DNA of 64,000 nt from contig SHZF01000015.1 in NCBI GenBank assembly GCA_009692425.1, forward strand, positions 1 to 64,000. The letters are read 5' to 3'. Positions 18,191 through 30,086 of this stretch are shown here, one piece after another. Numbering within the stretch: the first letter of the stretch is position 1; each line of letters opens with the position of its first letter. The notes under the pieces are model-generated. The model did not search any database. It was given only the letters and a program-made list of their open reading frames with translations, and had not been told where the DNA came from. The position numbers were made by a program, and so were the translations under genes. This DNA is from Myxococcales bacterium (GTDB taxonomy: Bacteria; Myxococcota_A; UBA9042).

Positions 18191-19012
18191 CTAGCCGTCG
18201 CGCTTCCGCGCCTTGCCACGCTTCTTGCCCTTGTCGTCGTCGTCGTCGTCGCCGCCGCCCGGCTTCGGGGCGCGATCCAATCGCCGCCACGCTTCGGCCC
18301 AGGCGGCCAACGCATCGTCGTAGCCGATGGCCCCAAAGCCCGGCCCGGCGCGCAGGCTCGCCACGGTGCGCCAGTCGCCGGCCATCATGGCGGTGCGCAA
18401 GTCGGCGTCCGTGTTGACAACAGCGACCAGGCCGTCGACCTGGGCAGCGGGATCCTGTTCGAGGGCAGCGAGCATTCCCGTTGCATTGCCGAAGCCCGCC
18501 GCCTGGGCCTCTGCGCCGCTGAGTTGCGCGATGCCCATGCGCAGGCAGGCGTGGGCCGCGGCCGGATCGATGGTGCGGGCCTCGGCGAACGCGCGGTATT
18601 CGGCGCCCTGGTCCTTATGCGTCGCGACGAGCCAGCGGCCGGTCTGCTGAAAAAAGCGCCACGGCTCGAACCGGATCGGCAGTCGGTCGTCGGTGCGCGG
18701 GGCGATGAGTTGGCTCTCGGCGAGCAGCACGGCCGCGGTGCTCTCGGGCGGCACACCGACGCGGGCACTGCCCGACCGGATGCGCTCACCGTGCACAGTA
18801 TCGAGCGCGCGGACCCCTTCTTCGAACGCGGTTGTGTGGGGCGGTGACGGTGCGAGCGGCGCGGCGTTGCCGGGCGACTGCAGCGCCATACCGGTGCCGT
18901 AGCGTCGGCCCGCAAGGTCGTGGCCTGCGCCGCGCGGCGAGTGGCCGGCCTGGGTCGGGGTCGCGGCGCGGGGCGGCGCGGTGCCGGGGCGCGGCTCAAT
19001 GCGGTTGCTCAT
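18191..19012 (-). CDS. N-acetylmuramidase-like (DUF3380-type) protein
   Basis: This is a protein of 273 residues without a signal peptide. The middle part (about residues 85-250) resembles the N-acetylmuramidase/DUF3380 lysozyme-like domain: L-L-A-E-S-Q-L-I-A-P-R, then R-F-E-P-W-R-F-F, then A-H-A-C-L-R-M-G-I-A-Q-L-S-G. The family cleaves peptidoglycan in phage and bacterial lysins. Here the classical F-E-x-H is F-E-P-W, so activity is uncertain. The N-terminus (about 70 residues) is low-complexity, rich in Pro, Ala and Gly. The C-terminus is a charged tail with six Asp followed by Lys/Arg. GAGG lies about eight bases before the ATG. Confidence 0.6.
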   Translation of the reverse strand: MSNRIEPRPGTAPPRAATPTQAGHSPRGAGHDLAGRRYGTGMALQSPGNAAPLAPSPPHTTAFEEGVRALDTVHGERIRSGSARVGVPPESTAAVLLAESQLIAPRTDDRLPIRFEPWRFFQQTGRWLVATHKDQGAEYRAFAEARTIDPAAAHACLRMGIAQLSGAEAQAAGFGNATGMLAALEQDPAAQVDGLVAVVNTDADLRTAMMAGDWRTVASLRAGPGFGAIGYDDALAAWAEAWRRLDRAPKPGGGDDDDDDKGKKRGKARKRDG

Positions 19013-19220
19013 CGCGAACCTCGCGTTGCCAGCTGACGATCGACCGGCTTGGCCCCGCCCGCGGGGCGCGCATCGCGACGGCGACCGCGTCTCCCTTTTG
19101 CCATGTCCGCAACCACGTTGGCAATGCGGTGTGCGGCCCGTGGGGTGCAGTCGCCCGGCAGGTGTGCTACAACCAGCCCTGTCGGCCGTGCCCGGCCCGG
19201 CTTGGCGCGACGAGGATTGC

Positions 19221-21044
19221 GTGCACCGCCCCCGCAGCCAGCGCGTCTCCATCCACGACACTGCAGAGTTGCGCGCGCACGCCGCGCTGACCGACCTGCG
19301 CCTCGGCGTGGTCGCCGACATCGCTCGCGCCCTGTCGACCCAACTCACGCAACAGCAGTTGCTCGAACTCGTGCTCGAGCGCCTGACGCACGCGCTCGAT
19401 GCCGACCGTGCGACCTTGTTCCTCGTGAGCGACGACGGACTGGAACTGCGGGCGCGGGTCGCCCTCGGAGCCGATGCGCGCGACATCCGCGTCCGGTTCG
19501 GCCAAGGGCTCGCGGGTTGGGTCGCCGTGCAGCGCCGCAGCCTCAACGTGAAGGACGCCTACCTCGACCCGCGCTTCGACTCTGATTGGGATCACGCCAC
19601 CGGCTACCGCACGACGTCGCTCGTGTGCCAGCCGGTACTCGACAGCGAAGGCGAATTGCTCGGCGTCGTGCAGGTGCTCAACAAGCACCACGGCTGGTTC
19701 ACGGTCGACGACGAGGAACTGCTGCACACGATCATGGCGATGACTGCGATCGCGCTCGTGAACCTCCGCATGCACGGCACGCTCATGGTGCAGAATGTCG
19801 AGATCCTGGAGGCGCACCGTCAACTCGAGGAGCGCGCCAACGAAATCGACCTGCTGTACCGGTTGGAGCGCGAGGCCGCCGACGCCGTGGACCTCGACGC
19901 GCTGGTTACGGGCCTCGTCGAACGGGTGGCGGCAGCGGTGCCGTCATCGCTGGTCCAAGTGGGCCGGCCGACACCGGCGGGCGGCCTCGTCGTGCACCGT
20001 TCGCAGCGCACTGGGCGCAATGGCGATAGCCGCGGCTCGGGTCCACTCGGCCTGGCCCAGGTGCTGTTGTTCGAGACGCCGGCAGGGATGCTCGGGCGCG
20101 TGCTCCAGGCGGGTGAAGGCCTCGATGTGTGCGTCCTCGACGGCGAGGCCCGGCGCGATGCGGCCGTCGCCGAGCGTCTCGGCTTCGTGCCCGAGGCTGG
20201 CGTCTGCCTGCCGCTGATCGACGAAGGCACGCTGCTCGGCGTGCTGGGCGTGTATGACCGGCCCGGCAGGCTGCCGTGTCTCGGCGACAGCGACCGCAAG
20301 CTGCTGGAACTCGTCGCCGGTCAGGTCGCCCGCGCCATCGGCCTGCGCCAGCAGCGCGAACTGGCCGAGCGCGAGGATCGGCTCTCGGCGGTGGGCCGCG
20401 CGTTGTCCGGCATCCTCCACGACTTCAAGACCCCGATGACGGTTGCGTCGGGCTGCGTGCAACTGTTGAAACTCGAAGACGACGCGACGGAGCGCGCCCA
20501 GCTGGCCGACCAGACCCTGCGCCAGTTGGACCGCATGGTCGACATGTCGAAAGAAGTCCTGGCGTTCGCGCGCGGCGAGACCGTGGTGTTGTACCGCAAG
20601 GTGCAGATGGTCGATTTCGCGCGCGACGCCGCCGAGGTGGTGCGCCAGGTGTTCGCAGCCTCGCCGGCAAGGACCGACGTGCAGACGTCGTACCGGGGCC
20701 CCGCACGCATCGACGCGACCAAGTTGCTGCGCGTGGTCCAGAACATCGCCCGCAATGCCCGCGACGCGTTGGCCGATCGCGGCGACGGCCACTTCTCGAT
20801 CGACATGGCGCTCGATGCCGACACGCTCGTCTTCACCTGCTCCGACAACGGCACGGGCGTTCCCGTCGCGTTTCAGCACCGAATGTTCGACGTGTTCGCC
20901 ACGACGGGAAAAAAGGACGGCACCGGGCTCGGCCTCGCCATCGTGAAGCAATTCGCCGAGGCCCACAGCGGTACGGTGGCCTACCGCGACACGGCGGGCG
21001 GCGGCGCCACGTTCGAGATTCGCATCTCGCGCGAAAGCCATTGA
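19221..21044 (+). CDS. GAF-GAF sensor histidine kinase
   Basis: This is a cytoplasmic two-component kinase of 607 residues. A GAF domain covers about residues 15-190 (with G-Q-G-L-A-G-W-V-A and V-L-N-K-H), followed by a coiled-coil linker. A second, more divergent GAF-like region spans about 215-365. The HisKA helix carries H400 in I-L-H-D-F-K-T-P-M, and the HATPase domain shows N-I-A-R-N-A-R-D-A, D-N-G-T-G-V-P and G-T-G-L-G-L-A-I-V. No transmembrane segment or receiver domain is present, and no response regulator is adjacent, so signal and partner are unknown. The GTG at 19221 follows a GAGG site; the longer ATG reading from 18981 has implausible N-terminal sequence. Confidence 0.88.
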   Translation: MHRPRSQRVSIHDTAELRAHAALTDLRLGVVADIARALSTQLTQQQLLELVLERLTHALDADRATLFLVSDDGLELRARVALGADARDIRVRFGQGLAGWVAVQRRSLNVKDAYLDPRFDSDWDHATGYRTTSLVCQPVLDSEGELLGVVQVLNKHHGWFTVDDEELLHTIMAMTAIALVNLRMHGTLMVQNVEILEAHRQLEERANEIDLLYRLEREAADAVDLDALVTGLVERVAAAVPSSLVQVGRPTPAGGLVVHRSQRTGRNGDSRGSGPLGLAQVLLFETPAGMLGRVLQAGEGLDVCVLDGEARRDAAVAERLGFVPEAGVCLPLIDEGTLLGVLGVYDRPGRLPCLGDSDRKLLELVAGQVARAIGLRQQRELAEREDRLSAVGRALSGILHDFKTPMTVASGCVQLLKLEDDATERAQLADQTLRQLDRMVDMSKEVLAFARGETVVLYRKVQMVDFARDAAEVVRQVFAASPARTDVQTSYRGPARIDATKLLRVVQNIARNARDALADRGDGHFSIDMALDADTLVFTCSDNGTGVPVAFQHRMFDVFATTGKKDGTGLGLAIVKQFAEAHSGTVAYRDTAGGGATFEIRISRESH

Positions 21045-21224
21045 CGATCGCGGCCGCCCGCCGCCTGCGCCGCACGCCATGGCGTCGCACGGGTCGGCAA
21101 TCGATCGCCGAAAAAGTTGACGTGTTTGCCGCGATGGGCACCTTTGCGCCATGTCTGGGTCGCCGCACGGGACTGCGCGGTGCAAGGCACTTGCGGTCGC
21201 CGCGCGATCGCTGGGGCATGGGCA

Positions 21225-21536
21225 ATGAGCGCGTGGAGTCGAGTTCGCTGGATCGCGCAAGGGGCTTGGCGGGGCCTGCGTGCGGTGTTGTTTGCGGGGT
21301 TCGCCGTGGTCAGCGTGGCGGGCGTCATTCGCGCGAGCACGGTCAAGGGCGTGGTCGAAGATCGGCGTGCAGAACTGCGCCGGCTGCAACAGCAGTTGGC
21401 GGAACAGCAGGCCCGCGGCGAAGAGTTGGAGTCCTCGCTCGTGGCGTTCAAGGCCCGCCCTGACGTGCGCGAACAGGTCATTCGGCGCGAGTTGGGGATG
21501 CTCAAGGATGGCGAGCGCGTCTACACGTTTCGGTAG
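21225..21536 (+). CDS. FtsB/DivIC-like septum formation initiator protein
   Basis: This is a bitopic protein of 103 residues. It has a short cytoplasmic start, one transmembrane helix at about residues 18-36, a heptad-type coiled coil rich in Leu, Gln and Glu (about 40-75), and the family ending E-L-G-M-L-K-D-G-E-R-V-Y-T-F-R. FtsB and DivIC join FtsL and FtsQ in the divisome. The C-terminal R-x-x-L-G-x-x-x-x-G-E-x-V-Y pattern is the main evidence. An in-frame ATG at 21117 would add 36 residues and displace the membrane segment from the N-terminus, so it was not used. Confidence 0.8.
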   Translation: MSAWSRVRWIAQGAWRGLRAVLFAGFAVVSVAGVIRASTVKGVVEDRRAELRRLQQQLAEQQARGEELESSLVAFKARPDVREQVIRRELGMLKDGERVYTFR

Positions 21537-22017
21537 CCCCACCGCTCCGGCGCCTGCCCTGCCCGCGCTCGCCCCGCAGGGTGGTCGCCCCGAGGCGGCC
21601 GCCGCCACTTGGTCCTGGCGCCCCGAGGTCGCGGTCCAGGCGGCTTCCCGCACGCGGTTGCGCTTCGCCCTGCGCGGCGGCGTCGGCGGCGGCGGCGGAG
21701 CCATCCTGTGGCAGTTGGGATGGTTGCACGCCGGCAGCGTGGCACTCGTGCTCGGCGTGTCCGTGATGTTGGCGGCGGCAGCCCTGCCGGCGCGGTGGCT
21801 GCGGCGGGCCGATGACGCGCTGCCCGGCTTGGGGCGTGCGGCCAGCCACGTCGTTGCGTGGCCCTTGCTATTCGTGATGTTCTGGTCGGTTTTCGTGCCG
21901 TTCGGCTTGCTGCTGCGCCGCGGTCGCCGCGACCCGCTGTGCCGCTCCTTCGACGCGACGGCGCCGACCTACTGGCAGCGCCCCACGCGGCCGTCCGACC
22001 CGACGAGGCCCTTCTGA
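21508..22017 (+). CDS. SxtJ-like small membrane protein
   Basis: This is a protein of 169 residues with an Ala/Pro-rich N-terminus and three or four hydrophobic segments. It ends with F-W-S-V-F-V-P-F-G-L-L-L-R-R-G-R-R-D-P-L and a Tyr-Trp pair, which resembles the SxtJ family usually encoded beside carbamoyltransferases. It overlaps the FtsB-like gene by 29 bases, and its stop overlaps the next ATG as TGATG, so coupling to the carbamoyltransferase is likely. Family function is not established. The exact start is uncertain because no good ribosome site precedes the ATG at 21508. Confidence 0.65.
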   Translation: MASASTRFGSPTAPAPALPALAPQGGRPEAAAATWSWRPEVAVQAASRTRLRFALRGGVGGGGGAILWQLGWLHAGSVALVLGVSVMLAAAALPARWLRRADDALPGLGRAASHVVAWPLLFVMFWSVFVPFGLLLRRGRRDPLCRSFDATAPTYWQRPTRPSDPTRPF

Positions 22018-23849
22018 TGGCGCGCGTGCTCGGCATCAGCGCGCTGTACCACGACGCTGCGGCGGCCCTGGTCGAAGATGGCGTCATCGTCGCGGCCGCG
22101 CAGGAGGAACGCTTCACGCGCACCAAGCACGACGCCGCGCTGCCCCGCCAGGCCCTGCGCTACTGCCTGGCCGAGGCCGCAGGCGGCGGCGGACTGGACG
22201 CGATCGCGTTCTACGACAAGCCGATCCTGAAGTTCCACCGCATCCTCGAGACCGCGTTTGCCGTGGCGCCGCGCGGGTTTGGTGCGTTCGCGCGCGGCGT
22301 GCCGACGTGGCTGCGCGACAAACTGTGGGTCGAACCCGACTTGCGCGCGATGCTGGCCGCGGAAGGCGTGCCCGCCGGCGTGCCGATGTACTTCCCGGCG
22401 CACCATGCGTCGCACGCGGCCAGCGCCTTCTATCCGTCGCCGTTCGAGCGCGCGGCGGTCCTCACGCTCGACGGAGTCGGCGAATGGGCGACGGCCAGCA
22501 TCGGCGTGGGCGAAGGCAACCGGGTGACGCTGCGCGAGCAACTGGAGTTCCCGCACAGCCTCGGCCTGTTGTACTCGGCGTTCACGGCGTTTGCGGGGTT
22601 CCGCGTCGGCTCCGGCGAGTACAAGCTGATGGGCCTGGCGCCCTACGGGACACCCACCTATGCCGCGCGCATCCGCGACCACCTGCTCGATCTCAAGCCA
22701 GACGGCTCGTTCCGCCTGAACCTCTCGTATTTCGGCTACCTCGACGACCAGCAGATGACCAACGCGCGCTTTGCCGCCCTGTTCGACGGCCCGCCGCGCG
22801 CGCCCGAAGGTCCGCTGACCCGACGCGAACTGGACCTTGCCTGCTCGATCCAGCAGGTCACCGAAGACATCGTGCTGGCGATGGCCCGCCACGCCCGCGC
22901 CGAGACAGGGATGCGCCACCTGTGTCTGGCCGGCGGCGTGGCCCTGAACTGCGTCGCCAACGGAAAACTGTTGCGCGCTGGCATCTTCGACGACGTATGG
23001 ATCCAACCCGCGGCCGGCGATGCGGGCGGAGCGCTCGGTGCCGCGCTGGCCGTGTGCCACGAGGTGCTGAACCACCCGCGCGCAGTCGATGGTCGCACGG
23101 ACTCGATGCAGGGCGCGCTGCTGGGTCCGGCGTTCGGAGCCGACAGCATCCGCGCGTACCTCGATGCGAATGCCCTTCCCTACCACGAAGTGCCCGACGC
23201 CGAGTGGCCCGCGACGGTCGCCCGGCTGATCGCGGCCGGCGCCATCGTCGGCTTGTTTCAGGGGCGCATGGAATTCGGTCCCCGCGCGCTCGGCAATCGG
23301 TCGATCGTGGGGGATCCGCGCAGTCCGACGATGCAGTCGGTGCTCAACCAGAAAATCAAGTTTCGCGAGAGTTTTCGCCCATTCGCGCCGGCCGTGCTGG
23401 CCGAGCGTGCCGCCGATTGGTTCGACCTCGATCGGCCGTCGCCGTACATGCTCCTGGTCGCGCAGTTGGGAGCGCGGCACTGTCTGGCCGACGCGGGCGA
23501 CGAGCGCTCACTCGATGTGGTGCAATGGGTCAACCGCGTTCGTTCGACGGTGCCCGCAGTGACGCACGTCGATCGCTCGGCCCGGGTGCAGACGGTGCAC
23601 GCCGAAACCAATCCACGCTTTCACGCGCTGTTGCGGGCCTTCGAGAGCCAGACCGGCTGCCCCCTGCTCGTCAACACCAGCTTCAATGTGCGCGGCGAGC
23701 CGATCGTCGGCACTCCGTCGGACGCCTACCGCTGCTTCATGTGCACCGGCATCGACGCGCTGGCCCTCGGGCCGTTCCTGCTGACGAAAGCGGCGCAACC
23801 GCCGTGGGTCGAAGCGGGAGACCGGCGCGGCACGCTTGCGCTAGACTGA
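22017..23849 (+). CDS. Carbamoyltransferase, NodU/CmcH family
   Basis: This is a protein of 610 residues. The N-terminal actin-like fold opens with G-I-S-A-L-Y-H-D-A-A-A-A-L and contains H-H-A-S-H-A-A-S-A and G-G-V-A-L-N-C-V-A-N-G. The C-terminal YrdC-like part has F-Q-G-R-M-E-F-G-P-R-A-L-G-N-R-S-I. Family members transfer carbamoyl from carbamoyl phosphate to hydroxyls of sugars or antibiotics; the acceptor here is unknown. It sits between a SxtJ-like gene and a DUF5989-like gene, a combination recurrent near cell-surface or secondary-metabolite loci. Translation probably re-initiates from the overlapping stop at 22015-22017. Confidence 0.93.
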   Translation: MARVLGISALYHDAAAALVEDGVIVAAAQEERFTRTKHDAALPRQALRYCLAEAAGGGGLDAIAFYDKPILKFHRILETAFAVAPRGFGAFARGVPTWLRDKLWVEPDLRAMLAAEGVPAGVPMYFPAHHASHAASAFYPSPFERAAVLTLDGVGEWATASIGVGEGNRVTLREQLEFPHSLGLLYSAFTAFAGFRVGSGEYKLMGLAPYGTPTYAARIRDHLLDLKPDGSFRLNLSYFGYLDDQQMTNARFAALFDGPPRAPEGPLTRRELDLACSIQQVTEDIVLAMARHARAETGMRHLCLAGGVALNCVANGKLLRAGIFDDVWIQPAAGDAGGALGAALAVCHEVLNHPRAVDGRTDSMQGALLGPAFGADSIRAYLDANALPYHEVPDAEWPATVARLIAAGAIVGLFQGRMEFGPRALGNRSIVGDPRSPTMQSVLNQKIKFRESFRPFAPAVLAERAADWFDLDRPSPYMLLVAQLGARHCLADAGDERSLDVVQWVNRVRSTVPAVTHVDRSARVQTVHAETNPRFHALLRAFESQTGCPLLVNTSFNVRGEPIVGTPSDAYRCFMCTGIDALALGPFLLTKAAQPPWVEAGDRRGTLALD

Positions 23850-23873
23850 CCCGGGCCCAGTGGAGAGCACGCC

Positions 23874-24038
23874 ATGAACCGCCTTGCCTTTGTCGGGACG
23901 CTGCTGCGCGAGTTCGTCGCCTTTGCGCGCGCCAACAAGGTGTGGTGGATCGTGCCACTGGTCGTGTTGCTGGGCCTCATCGCGCTGCTCGCCGCCGCGT
24001 CGCAGGCCACGTCGCCGTACATCTACACGCTGTTTTGA
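23874..24038 (+). CDS. DUF5989-like small membrane protein
   Basis: This is a protein of 54 residues starting 24 bases after the carbamoyltransferase stop. It has a basic, amphipathic N-terminal half (E-F-V-A-F-A-R-A-N-K-V-W-W) and one transmembrane helix, ending in S-P-Y-I-Y-T-L-F. Length, layout and position match the small DUF5989 proteins found with SxtJ and carbamoyltransferases. GGAGAG lies about ten bases before the ATG. Function unknown. Confidence 0.8.
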   Translation: MNRLAFVGTLLREFVAFARANKVWWIVPLVVLLGLIALLAAASQATSPYIYTLF

Positions 24039-24102
24039 TGGGCCCAAGCGCACTGGCAATGGGTCCCGCGGGCAGCAATAAGGACGGCCCGGTGCCCCAG
24101 TC

Positions 24103-25527
<1,425 letters not shown>

Positions 25528-25601
25528 GTGCACTCCGTGCCGACATTTGTCTGGCCGCGTCGGCGGCGCGGTTCATGGACGCTCCCCCGGAGCGCCGCTG
25601 G

Positions 25602-26372
25602 TCAGGTCGAGGGATTCCCGGTCAGGATGCCCGCCGCCGCGGCCGGATCGACGATCCAGTGCGCGGGCGTGTTGGTGTGCAGGCGTCCCAAGGGCAGCGC
25701 CGCGTCACCCTGCCAGGCGCGCGCCAGCACGGCAGCCTTGCCCGCGCCGGTGGCCAGCACGAACGTGGCGCCCGCCCGCCGCAGTACGGGCAGGCCGAGC
25801 GAGATGCGCTGGGGCGGCGGCTTCGGGCTGTCGTGCACGGCAAAGCACACGTCGTCGACGTCGAGCCCCGGGTGATCGGGGAAGATCGACGCAATGTGGC
25901 CGTCTGGCCCGACGCCCAGCACGCTGACGTCGAGTCCACCGTCGAACGCCGTCACGAATGCGCGGCCAAAACGCACGACATCGGCCTTCAACTCGCCGCC
26001 AAACGTCATCGGCAAGACCTGCTGGGGCACGACGGGCACATGGGCCAGCCAGTGCTCGTAGGCGAGTCGCAGGTTCGAGTCGGCACCGAAGCGCTGCCAG
26101 TCGCCGTCGCGCCCCTCGGCCAGGGGCAGGTGCCGTTCATCGACCCACGTAATCCACAGTTGCCCGTAGACCGCCGCCGGCAGGTGAGCGCGCAGCCAGG
26201 CAAACGCGGGCGCCGGCGTCGAACCGCCAGCCAGCCCGATGCGGCAACGGCCCGATCGCTGCACGCTGCGCTCGATCGCCTCCTGGATGTGATGCCCTGC
26301 GACCGCCGCAACGTCCGCCGCGACGTGCAGGTGCGCGCCGAGGGGGCTGTTGACATCGTGGTGGACGATCAC
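25602..26372 (-). CDS. pgl: 6-phosphogluconolactonase
   Basis: This is a protein of 256 residues of the glucosamine-6-phosphate isomerase/6PGL fold. It hydrolyses 6-phosphogluconolactone, between the Zwf and Gnd steps. Typical motifs are L-A-G-G-S-T-P, W-V-D-E-R, S-N and G-V-G-P-D-G-H-I-A-S-I-F-P. The GTG at 26372 lies two bases after the zwf stop and is the only plausible start, since the in-frame ATG at 26522 is deep inside zwf. Its position between zwf and gnd confirms the assignment. Confidence 0.93.
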   Translation of the reverse strand: MIVHHDVNSPLGAHLHVAADVAAVAGHHIQEAIERSVQRSGRCRIGLAGGSTPAPAFAWLRAHLPAAVYGQLWITWVDERHLPLAEGRDGDWQRFGADSNLRLAYEHWLAHVPVVPQQVLPMTFGGELKADVVRFGRAFVTAFDGGLDVSVLGVGPDGHIASIFPDHPGLDVDDVCFAVHDSPKPPPQRISLGLPVLRRAGATFVLATGAGKAAVLARAWQGDAALPLGRLHTNTPAHWIVDPAAAAGILTGNPST

Positions 26373-26374
26373 GC

Positions 26375-27859
<1,485 letters not shown>

Positions 27860-28049
27860 CGGGCCTCCGGCATGGCGAGGGACGAACGCGGTGGGGTCCC
27901 GAGGCGCGGGGTAAGACGCGCGGGGTAAGGCGCGCGCGGTACGGAGGTGCGCAGACTCAGCGACACCCTAGCGCAACTGCTGCGGCCTGCCAATCGGGCA
28001 ACGAAGCTGCAGCAGGTCGCCACACAACCCAATGAATGTGCTTCGCGTT

Positions 28050-29132
28050 TCAGTCCGTGTGCGGCGTTCCGGGCTCGACACGAAACCCGTCGCCCTCGAT
28101 CGGCTCGGGCGCGACACCCAGTTCCACAATGTCGAGCAGCAGTTCCACGAGGTCGTCGAGACCGTCCGTCGAACGGATCGCGATGTGAGCGATCGACCAG
28201 CCGGCATGGTCGAGACCGGCGCACACGGCGGGCGGCAGAAGCACGCGCGGCCAGGCTGCGTCGAGCCAGCCGTCGGCAGCCGTGTCGGTGAGAGACTCGG
28301 GTGCGCAGACTTCGAGCACGCAGAGGCGGGCATCCAGCCGCAGCCCGCCGGGCGCGACGAAGCCAACCGCGCGGGGCAGATCGTGCACAAGCCGGCGGCG
28401 GGTGGTCAGCGCACAGAAGGCATCTTCGAGCCACGCGACGTCTTCGTCGTGCAGCGCCTGGCCCCAGTCGGCCTGGGCCGGACCGTCCAGCCGTGCTGTG
28501 CCCGTGGCCCGCTGCAAGGCACGGCGTTGCGTCGCATCATCGAGCGCGTCCGACCACGGCACCTGGCCCGCAGCCGCCGCCACCAGCGATTCAAACCCGA
28601 CGGCGCGGGCGAGGGTATGAGCGGCGCACAGGGGCCCCAGCACGCTCGGGTCGAAGTGGCAGCCAGGCCCCAAAGCCACGGCCTCGGCCGCGAGATCGAG
28701 TGCCGCCAGCCCCGGCCACGCATCGACCGCAATGCGCGCGGCGACGGCTTCGCGCAAGATGGGAGCCTCGCGTTGGGAAGGCGAGGTCGCTGGAACGCGC
28801 ACGGCCCGGCGCGCCAGCCCGCGCACGACTTCGCCCACCAGGAACCGATCGACGACGCCGGAAGGTCCACCGCACGCGCGCAGGCGCTTGGCGTCGAGGG
28901 AGCCGAGCGCGCCCACGGCGCCACTGAGGGTGCGCGCATCGAGAATCCCGGCTGCGACCCACGCCGCCAGGTCGGGCCATCTGCGCTGGGCCTCGTCCGC
29001 ATCTGCGAAGCCAAGTGCGGCCTCAGCGTCGACTCCGGCCTCGTCGAGCGTCCCGACGACGGCGTCGATGGCTTCGGCCACCAGCGGGCACGTCGACAGC
29101 GGCACGTCGCGCAGGTCGGGCGTTTCGGCCAT
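28050..29132 (-). CDS. Hypothetical protein, family not recognised
   Basis: This is a soluble-looking protein of 360 residues, rich in Ala, Leu, Asp and Val and predicted mostly helical. It has no signal peptide or membrane segment. No motif of a known family is visible. Codon use is strongly GC3-biased like its neighbours, and a GGAGG precedes the ATG at 29132, so the gene itself is credible. A longer reading to 29855 would run antisense across the acidic gene and was rejected. It is divergent from the hyperacidic protein gene 195 bases away and lies 190 bases upstream of zwf. Confidence 0.65.
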   Translation of the reverse strand: MAETPDLRDVPLSTCPLVAEAIDAVVGTLDEAGVDAEAALGFADADEAQRRWPDLAAWVAAGILDARTLSGAVGALGSLDAKRLRACGGPSGVVDRFLVGEVVRGLARRAVRVPATSPSQREAPILREAVAARIAVDAWPGLAALDLAAEAVALGPGCHFDPSVLGPLCAAHTLARAVGFESLVAAAAGQVPWSDALDDATQRRALQRATGTARLDGPAQADWGQALHDEDVAWLEDAFCALTTRRRLVHDLPRAVGFVAPGGLRLDARLCVLEVCAPESLTDTAADGWLDAAWPRVLLPPAVCAGLDHAGWSIAHIAIRSTDGLDDLVELLLDIVELGVAPEPIEGDGFRVEPGTPHTD

Positions 29133-29327
29133 GGGCCTCCGGAGCGGAGCGAGCGGGGACGCAAGCACTCCATCAGCGAGGCTCGCACCATTCACCCCTG
29201 CGCGCCAGCCCGGACAGGCCCGCACCGAAACTGCGCCCCCTTGCCAGCGGCGCGCACATCGGGCACTAAGCGCAGCGCACGGCCACCCGGCCCCGTTCCG
29301 CTTCCGCCTGCACCACGGAGATTCGTC

Positions 29328-29804
29328 ATGCAGCTTGCCTCGTTCTTCCCGCTCTTCACTCCGGGCCGCTACCCCACGTCTGGGGGACTCGCGGCGTTCG
29401 GTTCGTTGGGTGCCCAGGCGGTCGCCGGCGGTGCGGTCCATGCCGGCGCGGGCGTGTCGGCCAGCGACTGGGAAGAGGATGACGACAACGAGTTCGACGA
29501 AGACGACGACAGCTTCGACGACGACGACGAGGACGAAGCCGAAGAAGGCGCAGACGAAGAAGGCGAAGAAGAAGACGAAGAGGTCGAGCGCGAACTCAAC
29601 TTCGACGAGGACGACTTTCGCATCAACGACGAGGAAGAAGAGGAACCCGAGGCTCCGCCGGACCCGGAAAAGGAGCCCGACCAAGCGGTGCCGCGCAAGA
29701 AGGGCACCGAGGACGTCGACGAGGATGACCTCGACCTCGACGAGGCCGATGCAGAAGACGACGGCGAGGACGAAGAATCCGCCGACGAGCGGTGGTGGGA
29801 CTGA
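29328..29804 (+). CDS. Hyperacidic low-complexity protein
   Basis: This is a protein of 158 residues. The first ~45 are Gly/Ala-rich and mildly hydrophobic. The remainder is dominated by Asp and Glu in long runs, interrupted by short Pro/Lys segments such as P-P-D-P-E-K-E-P, and ends in R-W-W-D. The predicted isoelectric point is very low and the chain is probably disordered. GGAG sits eight bases before the ATG. Function unknown; metal or basic-protein binding is conceivable but unsupported. Confidence 0.7.
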   Translation: MQLASFFPLFTPGRYPTSGGLAAFGSLGAQAVAGGAVHAGAGVSASDWEEDDDNEFDEDDDSFDDDDEDEAEEGADEEGEEEDEEVERELNFDEDDFRINDEEEEEPEAPPDPEKEPDQAVPRKKGTEDVDEDDLDLDEADAEDDGEDEESADERWWD

Positions 29805-30086
29805 GACGGCGCGTCGGAGTGTTCCCGATCGGTCCACGCAGATAGATCCAGTCATTTCGATACGTTGACGAATGCCGGGCCGGTGGCAGGCACGCTGGAC
29901 TTCCGGGCGCCGATGAGCTAGAACCCGCGCCCGATTCGGCCTTGCGGCGTAGCACCGCCGCGGGGACCTCGCACCCGAATCGGCTGCACGCTCCGCAGGG
30001 CCCGTACAAGACGGGTTAGGGCCCGTGTAAGATCAACACCCGCAGCGCCCGCGGCCCCCGACCGCGACGCCACCGAGTCCGAGCCG

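Noticed and set aside
21117..21145. TTGACG as a -35 box for the FtsB-like gene
   Set aside because: No acceptable -10 hexamer follows at 16-18 bases.
28032..29804. A 590-residue plus-strand gene covering the unrecognised gene and the acidic protein
   Set aside because: The first part is antisense to the minus-strand frame with GC3 bias. The real start is the ATG at 29328 with GGAG upstream.
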